6,628 nt of DNA from Actinomycetota bacterium (lineage in GTDB: Bacteria > Actinomycetota > Actinomycetes > S36-B12): the NCBI GenBank assembly GCA_026392575.1, contig JAPLBU010000338.1, positions 3,621-10,248 of the forward strand, given 5' to 3'. Every line of letters begins with the position of its first letter. Position 1 is the stretch's first letter. Positions 1-5,085 of this stretch are shown here, piece by piece. Made by a program: the position numbers and the translations under genes. Below the pieces are notes generated by a model. The model did no database searches. It was not told where the DNA came from and saw nothing but the letters and a program-made list of their open reading frames with translations.

Positions 1-2
1 GC

Positions 3-278
3 GACCTGTGGCTCGACGAGGACGCCGAGGGTCGGGTGCTGGCCGATGGGATCCGCCTGATCCGCACACCGGGTCACACTGCCGAGGACATCTCCACGGT
101 CATCGAGGCCGATGGCGGTCTGGTCATCTGCACACATGCCTGGTGGTTCGAGGGCGGACCCGACGAGGACCCGTACGCACCCGATGTGGAGGTCCTGGCT
201 GCGGCCCGGGAGCGCATCCGGGCGCTGTCACCGGCGCTGGTCGTGCCGGGCCATGGGGCACCGTTCGCCCCTCAATAG
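3..278 (+). CDS. MBL-fold metallo-hydrolase, C-terminal part (5' end outside window)
   Basis: The last 91 residues of a metallo-beta-lactamase-fold hydrolase, read in the frame starting at base 3 and ending at TAG 276-278. Seen: a TPGHTAED motif (His at visible residue 25), which carries a metal-binding His in this fold, and a terminal VVPGHGAPF motif (His at visible residue 84), the last metal-ligand His. The N-terminal HxHxDH motif must lie upstream of the window. Where related hydrolases have a bridging Asp in a 'GD' pair, this protein reads ICTHAWW, with His (visible residue 45) in that place. The arrangement resembles small MBLAC1/glyoxalase II-like hydrolases; the substrate cannot be told. 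Its stop codon lies inside the putative -10 box of gatC, 10 bases before the gatC start. The family is fairly certain; the function is unknown. Confidence 0.8.
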   Translation, partial: DLWLDEDAEGRVLADGIRLIRTPGHTAEDISTVIEADGGLVICTHAWWFEGGPDEDPYAPDVEVLAAARERIRALSPALVVPGHGAPFAPQ

Positions 279-281
279 GAT
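276..281 (+). promoter_or_regulatory. Putative -10 box TAGGAT before gatC (leaderless type)
   Basis: TAGGAT fits the actinobacterial TAnnnT -10 pattern and leaves 7 bases before the gatC ATG, so transcription could begin at or next to the start codon and give a leaderless mRNA. It contains the stop codon of the upstream hydrolase gene. The AGGA at 277-280 could instead act as a Shine-Dalgarno site, 8 bases before the ATG, on a read-through transcript. No clear -35 is visible. The same box recurs before ilvD. Inferred from sequence only. Confidence 0.45.
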
Positions 282-288
282 TGCGGCC

Positions 289-585
289 ATGACCGCGATC
301 ACCCGGGCGGAGGTCGAGCATCTGGCTCGGCTGGCCCGCCTCCAGCTCAGTGCCGACGAGCTCGACCACTATGCGGGGCAGCTCGATGTGATCCTGCAGT
401 CCGTGGCGCGCGTGGCCGAGGTGACGGCTGACGATATCCCGCCGACCTCGCACCCGATCCCTGTCGAGAACGTGTACCGCGAGGACGTGGCCCGGCCCGG
501 GCTCGACCGCGCAGAGATCGCGGCGGGGGCTCCCGCCTGGCAGGACGACCGCTTCCGCGTCCCGCGCATCCTGGACGAGGAGTAG
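289..585 (+). CDS. gatC: GatC, subunit C of Asp/Glu-tRNA amidotransferase
   Basis: A 98-residue protein of normal GatC length. GatC is the small, extended subunit that wraps round GatA and GatB and stabilises the complex converting Glu-tRNA(Gln) to Gln-tRNA(Gln) and/or Asp-tRNA(Asn) to Asn-tRNA(Asn) in the cytoplasm. Seen: the N-terminal helical signature VEHLARLARLQLSADEL (residues 9-25), the middle PTSHPIPVENVYREDV segment with its conserved Pro and Arg-x-Asp, and the C-terminal FRVPRIL motif. The ATG at 289 is chosen because the conserved helix starts a few residues later and an AGGA lies 8 bases upstream; the frame is open further upstream but overlaps the hydrolase and shows no GatC homology there. 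It is the first gene of the gatCAB operon, with gatA 2 bases after its stop. Confidence 0.96.
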   Translation: MTAITRAEVEHLARLARLQLSADELDHYAGQLDVILQSVARVAEVTADDIPPTSHPIPVENVYREDVARPGLDRAEIAAGAPAWQDDRFRVPRILDEE

Positions 586-587
586 CC

Positions 588-2093
588 GTGGCAGTCATGG
601 AAGGCGACCTGGTCCGTCAGGAGGCCGCAGTGCTCGCCCGCGCCATCGCCGAGGGCGAGGTGTCGGCGGAGGAGGTGACCCGCGCACACCTCGACCGGAT
701 CGAGGCCGTCGACGAGCGCGTACATGCATTCCTGCAGGTCACGGGTGATGCCGCGCTCGAAACCGCACGGGCCGTCGACCGCAAGCGGTCTGAGGGGGCA
801 CATCTTGGGCCACTCGCGGGTGTGCCGATCGCCGTCAAGGACGTGCTCACGATGCGTGGAGTTCCGACCACGTGCGGTTCGCGCGTACTCGAGGGCTGGC
901 GTCCGCCGTACGACTCTGCCGTGGTCGAGAGGCTCCGAGCGGCCGACATGGTCATCCTCGGCAAGACCAACATGGACGAGTTCGCGATGGGGTCATCGAC
1001 CGAGCACTCCGCATACGGCCCGACGCACAATCCCTGGGACCTCGATCGCATCCCCGGCGGCTCGGGTGGCGGCTCGGCTGCGGCCCTGGCCTCCTTCGAG
1101 GCGCCGCTGGCGATCGGCTCCGATACTGGCGGCTCCATCCGGCAGCCGGCCGCGGTCACGGGCACGGTGGGTGTCAAGCCGACCTATGGCGGCGTCTCGC
1201 GCTACGGCCTGATCGCGCTGGCCTCCTCGCTCGACCAGGCGGGACCGTGCGCCCGCACCGTTATGGACACCGCGCTGCTGCACGCGGCGATCGCCGGTCA
1301 TGACGCGCGTGACTCGACCTCGATCAGTGCACCCGTGCCGGATGTGGTCGCGGCGGCTCAGCGCGGTGATGTCCGGGGCATGAAGATCGGCCTGGTCAAA
1401 GAACTTGGTGGCGATGGCTACCAGGCGGGCGTCTCACAGCGCTTCAACGAGGCGGTCGAGATCCTGACGTCGCTGGGCGCCGAGGTCGTCGAGGTGTCCT
1501 GTCCGAACTTCGAGTACGCCCTGGCGGCCTACTACCTGATCCTGCCCTCCGAGGCGTCCAGCAATCTGGCCCGCTTCGACGGCATGCGCTACGGCCTTCG
1601 CGTTGGCGATGACGGTCAGCACTCCGTCGAGGAGGTCATGGCTCTCACGCGCGAGGCCGGCTTCGGAGCCGAGGTCAAGCGCCGCATCATGATCGGCACG
1701 TACGCACTGTCGAGTGGCTACTACGACGCGTACTACGGCCAGGCACAGAAGGTGCGCACCTTGATCACGCGCGACTTCAACGCCGCTTTCGAGAAGGTCG
1801 ATGTGCTCATCTCGCCGACCGCCCCGACAACGGCTTTCAAGATCGGCGACAAGGTCGATGACCCGATCGCCATGTACCTCAACGACATTGCGACGATCCC
1901 CGTCAACCTCGCCGGCAACACCGCCATGTCCCTGCCCGTCGGACTCGCCCCCGAGGATGGCCTCCCCGTGGGGCTGCAGATCATGGCCCCGCCCATGGCA
2001 GATGACCGGCTCTACCTCGTGGGCTCGGCCCTCGAGGAAGCGCTGGTCGACCGCTGGGGACACCTGCTGATCGAGGAGGCGCCCGCGCTATGA
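588..2093 (+). CDS. gatA: GatA, glutaminase/amidase subunit A of Asp/Glu-tRNA amidotransferase
   Basis: A 501-residue amidase-signature enzyme of normal GatA length. It hydrolyses glutamine and passes the ammonia through a channel to GatB, where the activated aminoacyl-tRNA is amidated. Seen: Lys84 in IAVKD, the glycine/serine-rich signature GGSGGGSAAA with Ser159, and GSDTGGSIRQPA with Ser183. The spacing 84-159-183 (75 and 24 residues) is that of the Lys/cis-Ser/Ser triad in the amidase-signature family, so the enzyme looks intact. The C-terminal part keeps ISPTAPTTAF and the NLAGNTAMSLPVGL stretch typical of GatA. The GTG at 588 is preferred over the ATG at 597 because GAGGAG (577-582) ends 5 bases before it; the choice changes only three residues. 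The stop overlaps the gatB start in an ATGA, suggesting translational coupling. Confidence 0.97.
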   Translation: MAVMEGDLVRQEAAVLARAIAEGEVSAEEVTRAHLDRIEAVDERVHAFLQVTGDAALETARAVDRKRSEGAHLGPLAGVPIAVKDVLTMRGVPTTCGSRVLEGWRPPYDSAVVERLRAADMVILGKTNMDEFAMGSSTEHSAYGPTHNPWDLDRIPGGSGGGSAAALASFEAPLAIGSDTGGSIRQPAAVTGTVGVKPTYGGVSRYGLIALASSLDQAGPCARTVMDTALLHAAIAGHDARDSTSISAPVPDVVAAAQRGDVRGMKIGLVKELGGDGYQAGVSQRFNEAVEILTSLGAEVVEVSCPNFEYALAAYYLILPSEASSNLARFDGMRYGLRVGDDGQHSVEEVMALTREAGFGAEVKRRIMIGTYALSSGYYDAYYGQAQKVRTLITRDFNAAFEKVDVLISPTAPTTAFKIGDKVDDPIAMYLNDIATIPVNLAGNTAMSLPVGLAPEDGLPVGLQIMAPPMADDRLYLVGSALEEALVDRWGHLLIEEAPAL

Positions 2094-3607
2094 GCACTGC
2101 ACACGACACCGTCGACTTCGCGGTTGCCCTCGCGATGTTCGAGCCCGTGCTCGGCATCGAGACCCATGTTGAGCTCGGCACCAACTCCAAGATGTTCTGC
2201 TCATGCCCAACAGCGTTCGGCGCGGATGCCAACACCCAGGTCTGCCCGGTGTGCCTCGGCCTGCCCGGCTCGATGCCCGTCGTCAACCGCACGGCCGTCG
2301 AGTCGACGATCCGGATGGGACTGGCCCTCAACTGCAGCATCGCGCCGTGGTGCCGGTTTGCTCGCAAGAACTACTTCTACCCCGACATGCCCAAGGACTA
2401 CCAGATCAGCCAGTACGACGAGCCGCTGTGCTTCGACGGCTACCTCGATGTCACCGTCGAGACCGACGATGGTCCGCGCGTGTTCCGCGTGGAGATCGAG
2501 CGCGTCCACATGGAGGAGGACACCGGCAAGCTCACCCATGCCGGCGGCACCACCGGGCGTATCCATGGTGCTGACTACTCGCTCGTCGACTACAACCGCG
2601 CGGGCATTCCGCTCATCGAGATCGTCACCAGGACGATCGTGGGCACGGGCTCGCTGGCACCGCAGGTCGCGAAGGCCTACGTTGCTGAGCTTCGCAACCT
2701 CATGCGGGCACTCGGCGTCTCCGACGTCCGCATGGAGGAGGGATCGCTCCGATGCGATGTCAACGTCTCCCTGAACCTGCCAGGGGCCGAGCTCGGAACG
2801 CGCAGCGAGACCAAGAACGTGAACTCGCTGCGTTCGGTCGAGCGTGCCGTGCACTCGGAGATCGAGCGCCAGGCTGCCGTTCTCACCACGGGCGGTCGGG
2901 TCATCCAGGAGACCCGCCACTTCCACGAGGACACCGGACGCTCCACCTCCGGCCGATCCAAGGAGCAGGCCGAGGACTACCGCTACTTCCCTGAGCCTGA
3001 TCTCGTGCCGGTAGCGCCTTCCGAGGAGTGGATCGAGGAACTCCGCGGCACCCTCCCGGAGCTCCCGGCGCTGAAGCGTGCGCGGCTGCAGGCGGCGTGG
3101 GGCATCGGCGAGCACGAGCTGCAGACCATCGTCAATGCCGGTGCCCTTGAGCTCGTCGAGGCAGCCATCGCCGACGGCGTCGACCCGGCCGCTGCCCGCA
3201 AGTGGTGGACGGGCGAGCTGGCGCGCATCGCGAATGATCGTGATCTGGAGCTCACGGACCTGCCTGTGACATCGGCGCAGATCCGTCGGGTCGAGGAGCT
3301 CGTTGCCGACGGCAGCCTCAACGACAAGCTGGCCCGGCAGGTGTTCGACGGCCTCATCGCCGGCGAGGGCGACGTCGATGCCGTGGTTGCCGGGCGCGGG
3401 CTCGCGGTCGTCAGCGACGACTCGTCGCTCCTGGCCGCGATCGACGAGGCCCTCGCCGCACAGCCTGATGTCGCAGAGAAGATCCGCGGCGGCAAGGTTC
3501 AGGCGGCCGGTGCGATCGTCGGTGCCGTCATGAAGACCACGCGAGGGCAGGCGGATGCCGCGAAGGTGCGCGCACTCCTGCTCGAGCGACTGGGCGTCAG
3601 CGAGTAG
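2090..3607 (+). CDS. gatB: GatB, tRNA-binding/transamidase subunit B of Asp/Glu-tRNA amidotransferase
   Basis: A 505-residue protein of normal GatB length. GatB phosphorylates the misacylated Glu or Asp on the tRNA with ATP and amidates it with ammonia from GatA. Seen in order: an N-terminal PVLGIETHVELGT motif, four cysteines (37, 39, 52 and 55) in the CxC...CxxC pattern that binds zinc in many GatB proteins, RKNYFYPDMPKDYQISQYD, the GatB signature DYNRAGIPLIE (residues 167-177), RCDVNVSL, and YRYFPEPDL. The C-terminal part (from about residue 355) is the helical GatB/YqeY tail that contacts the tRNA, ending KTTRGQADAAKVRALLLERL. The ATG at 2090 overlaps the gatA stop by 4 bases and has GGAGG at 2075-2079. 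Actinobacterial GatB usually carries a leader of about this length before the conserved EPVLG, which supports this start over the ATG at 2135. Confidence 0.97.
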   Translation: MSTAHDTVDFAVALAMFEPVLGIETHVELGTNSKMFCSCPTAFGADANTQVCPVCLGLPGSMPVVNRTAVESTIRMGLALNCSIAPWCRFARKNYFYPDMPKDYQISQYDEPLCFDGYLDVTVETDDGPRVFRVEIERVHMEEDTGKLTHAGGTTGRIHGADYSLVDYNRAGIPLIEIVTRTIVGTGSLAPQVAKAYVAELRNLMRALGVSDVRMEEGSLRCDVNVSLNLPGAELGTRSETKNVNSLRSVERAVHSEIERQAAVLTTGGRVIQETRHFHEDTGRSTSGRSKEQAEDYRYFPEPDLVPVAPSEEWIEELRGTLPELPALKRARLQAAWGIGEHELQTIVNAGALELVEAAIADGVDPAAARKWWTGELARIANDRDLELTDLPVTSAQIRRVEELVADGSLNDKLARQVFDGLIAGEGDVDAVVAGRGLAVVSDDSSLLAAIDEALAAQPDVAEKIRGGKVQAAGAIVGAVMKTTRGQADAAKVRALLLERLGVSE

Positions 3608-3609
3608 AC

Positions 3610-4479
3610 GTGGTGCACGGCGCGATGCTGCCGGCGGAGATGCGTCCTGCCGCGCCGGCGATCCCGTTGGTCGACGACCTCGACAGGGTCGCCTTCTACG
3701 TGCCGCGGTACATGGGACCTGTCGACGACCTCGCGCTGATGGCGCGCATGCCGCATCTCAAGGTTGTGCAACTGCTGACAGCGGGATACGACAATGCGCT
3801 GCCCTTCGTCCGCAAGGGGGTCACGCTCTGCAATGCGGGTGGAGTCCACGATGCGAGCACGGCCGAGCTCGCTGTCGGACTGATCCTCGCCTCGCTGCGT
3901 GGTCTGGACTCGTTCGCACGGGCGATGCCCACGGGTGCGTGGCTCTACGGCCGACGCGAATCGCTGGCGGACAGACGCGTGCTCATCGTGGGCGCTGGCG
4001 GAGTCGGGCAGGCCATCCGCCGCCGGCTGGAGCCGTTCGAGACCGAGATTGTGATGGTTGGCCGCTCGGCGCGCACCGGTGTCCACGCCTCCTCCGACCT
4101 GCCGCACCTGCTGCCGGTGGCCGATGTGGTGGTGCTCGCGGTGCCGCTCTCGGCGGAGACCCGGCAGCTGGTCGACGAGGCATTCCTCGCCCGGATGCGT
4201 GACCACGCCCTGCTCGTGAACGTGGCCCGCGGCCCCGTCGTCGATACGGACGCCCTTGTCGCGCATGTCGCGGCCGGCCGGATCCGGGCGGCACTCGACG
4301 TCACCGACCCGGAACCGCTGCCGCCAGACCATCCGCTGTGGACCCTGCCAGGCGTCCTCATCAGCCCCCACGTAGGCGGGAACACGTCCGCCTTCCTGCC
4401 TCGGGCCAGGGCCCTGGTGGAGGGGCAACTGCGCCGTTTCGCGGCAGGGGAGCCGCTCGCGTCAGTAGTCTCCCGCTAG
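3610..4479 (+). CDS. D-isomer-specific 2-hydroxyacid dehydrogenase family protein
   Basis: A 289-residue NAD(P)-dependent oxidoreductase of the family that includes phosphoglycerate dehydrogenase and glyoxylate/hydroxypyruvate reductase. Seen: an N-terminal catalytic half with LLTAGYDN (residues 55-62) and the crossover helix STAELAVGLILA, then a Rossmann fold with GAGGVG (128-133). The catalytic residues are all present: Arg207 in NVARGPVVD, Glu235 in TDPEPLP and His254 in SPHVGG. After the second Rossmann strand it reads VGRSAR instead of an acidic residue, which suggests NADP(H) rather than NAD(H); this is inference. It is slightly short for the family (usually about 310-330), and the shortage is N-terminal. 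GTG at 3610, 2 bases after the gatB stop, implies cotranscription; GTG 3613 and ATG 3625 are alternatives and no strong Shine-Dalgarno is visible. Substrate unknown; I see no functional reason for it to sit with gatCAB. Confidence 0.88.
   Translation: MVHGAMLPAEMRPAAPAIPLVDDLDRVAFYVPRYMGPVDDLALMARMPHLKVVQLLTAGYDNALPFVRKGVTLCNAGGVHDASTAELAVGLILASLRGLDSFARAMPTGAWLYGRRESLADRRVLIVGAGGVGQAIRRRLEPFETEIVMVGRSARTGVHASSDLPHLLPVADVVVLAVPLSAETRQLVDEAFLARMRDHALLVNVARGPVVDTDALVAHVAAGRIRAALDVTDPEPLPPDHPLWTLPGVLISPHVGGNTSAFLPRARALVEGQLRRFAAGEPLASVVSR
4466..4471 (+). promoter_or_regulatory. Putative -10 box TAGTCT for the exported-protein gene
   Basis: TAGTCT matches TAnnnT and lies at the 3' end of the dehydrogenase gene. 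A start of transcription about 7 bases later would leave a short leader of roughly 17 bases that includes the AAGGGAGA ribosome site at 4483-4490. No convincing -35 hexamer is visible. A six-base match is weak on its own. Confidence 0.35.
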
Positions 4480-4482
4480 ACC

Positions 4483-4490
4483 AAGGGAGA
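4483..4490 (+). promoter_or_regulatory. Ribosome binding site AAGGGAGA deciding the ATT start at 4495
   Basis: This purine-rich site contains GGAG at 4486-4489, ending 5 bases before ATT 4495. It is far too distant (53 bases) to serve the first in-frame ATG at 4543. It is the main argument for initiation at ATT, or for an ATG-to-ATT change at that position. Confidence 0.7.
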
Positions 4491-4494
4491 TCCC

Positions 4495-5067
4495 ATTAAG
4501 CGAGCCATCGCCGCCACTGCCAGCCTTCTCGCCCTCGTCTCCATGATTGTCGTTGCCCCTGCCGCGCAGGCGGCGAGCACGACGGACATCACCTTCAAGG
4601 TCACCGGCTGCAACGGCTGCGTCATCACTCCCGTCTGGGCCCTCGAGGGGCAGGGCGTCGTCACGTTCGCGAGCGCCACGGTCGTGGACGGAAGTGCGAT
4701 GGCCACCGTCCCCGTCGCGTCCACGCAGGGGATGTCCTTCAATATCACCGCGCCGTGGAAGGTCGACATCGACGCCGAGCCGGTGATCGTCACCCAGTAC
4801 CAGGGTCGCGCCGAGGGGAGCCGGGTGACGATGAGCCAGGCGATGGCGTCGGCCCAGGCGACCGCATGCTGGTCGGGCACGACAGCCGCATCCGTGACCC
4901 TCCGCGTCATCGTTCGCCGCGTCCAGCTCCCGGGCATGATGACGGGCAGCACGGTGAAGGTGCCGCTGGCGTGGATGAGCCCGACCGTCGGGACCACCGG
5001 TGGGTTCGACAAGGCCCAGAAGGGCGTCATCGCGCAGCAGGAGGCGTGGTACTGCCCGGCGGGGTGA
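4495..5067 (+). CDS. Small exported protein of unknown function, apparent ATT start
   Basis: From ATT 4495 the frame gives 190 residues. Residues 1-26 form a textbook Sec signal peptide: Lys2-Arg3, a hydrophobic core, then PAAQA with cleavage likely after Ala26 (Ala-Gln-Ala|Ala-Ser). The mature part is about 164 residues, rich in Val, Thr, Ala and Gly, and looks like beta strands. It has four cysteines (39, 42, 125, 187); C39-x-x-C42 lies in GCNGC, so two disulfides outside the cell are plausible. There is no lipobox, cell-wall anchor or second membrane segment. I do not recognise the family. Between the preceding in-frame stop (4477-4479) and ATG 4543 there is no ATG, GTG, TTG or CTG. Starting at 4543 would remove the charged n-region and half of the hydrophobic core, and no ribosome site precedes it. 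The frame is trusted; ATT is either a rare true start or a base change from ATG. Confidence 0.78.
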   Translation: MKRAIAATASLLALVSMIVVAPAAQAASTTDITFKVTGCNGCVITPVWALEGQGVVTFASATVVDGSAMATVPVASTQGMSFNITAPWKVDIDAEPVIVTQYQGRAEGSRVTMSQAMASAQATACWSGTTAASVTLRVIVRRVQLPGMMTGSTVKVPLAWMSPTVGTTGGFDKAQKGVIAQQEAWYCPAG

Positions 5068-5072
5068 GTCAA

Positions 5073-5078
5073 TAGGCT
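5073..5078 (+). promoter_or_regulatory. Putative -10 box TAGGCT before ilvD (leaderless type)
   Basis: TAGGCT fits TAnnnT and is followed by exactly 7 bases before ATG 5086, the same geometry as the TAGGAT box before gatC. The two sites also share the flanking TCAATAGG, the following TT and the downstream ATGACCG. Initiation at or next to the A of the ATG would give a leaderless ilvD mRNA. No clear -35 is seen. Inferred from sequence only. Confidence 0.45.
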
Positions 5079-5085
5079 TCGGCCC

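Noticed and set aside
112..288. Upstream extension of the gatC frame to ATG 112
   Set aside because: The extra 59 residues overlap the hydrolase gene, show no GatC similarity and are Arg/Ser-rich shadow; GatC normally begins just before the conserved helix.
597..599. ATG at 597 as gatA start
   Set aside because: GAGGAG at 577-582 is 5 bases from GTG 588 and 14 from ATG 597, so GTG fits better; the difference is three residues.
2201..3115. Long minus-strand open frame (304 codons) opposite gatB
   Set aside because: Third-position GC bias of gatB leaves the opposite strand open; the translation is low-complexity Arg/Leu/Val-rich with no motif, and gatB is complete.
3499..4428. Long minus-strand open frame (309 codons) opposite the dehydrogenase
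   Set aside because: It lies over the end of gatB and most of the dehydrogenase; the composition is His/Arg/Gln-rich shadow and no domain is recognisable.
4480..4494. Terminators, tRNA genes or CRISPR repeats in the gaps
   Set aside because: Gaps are at most 18 bases, and I see no hairpin with a T-run, tRNA-like arms or spaced repeats anywhere in the window.
4477..4497. Stop-codon read-through fusing the dehydrogenase to the exported protein (same frame, 15 bases apart)
   Set aside because: A signal peptide in mid-protein makes no sense, and a ribosome site lies between the two; being in the same frame is a 1-in-3 coincidence.
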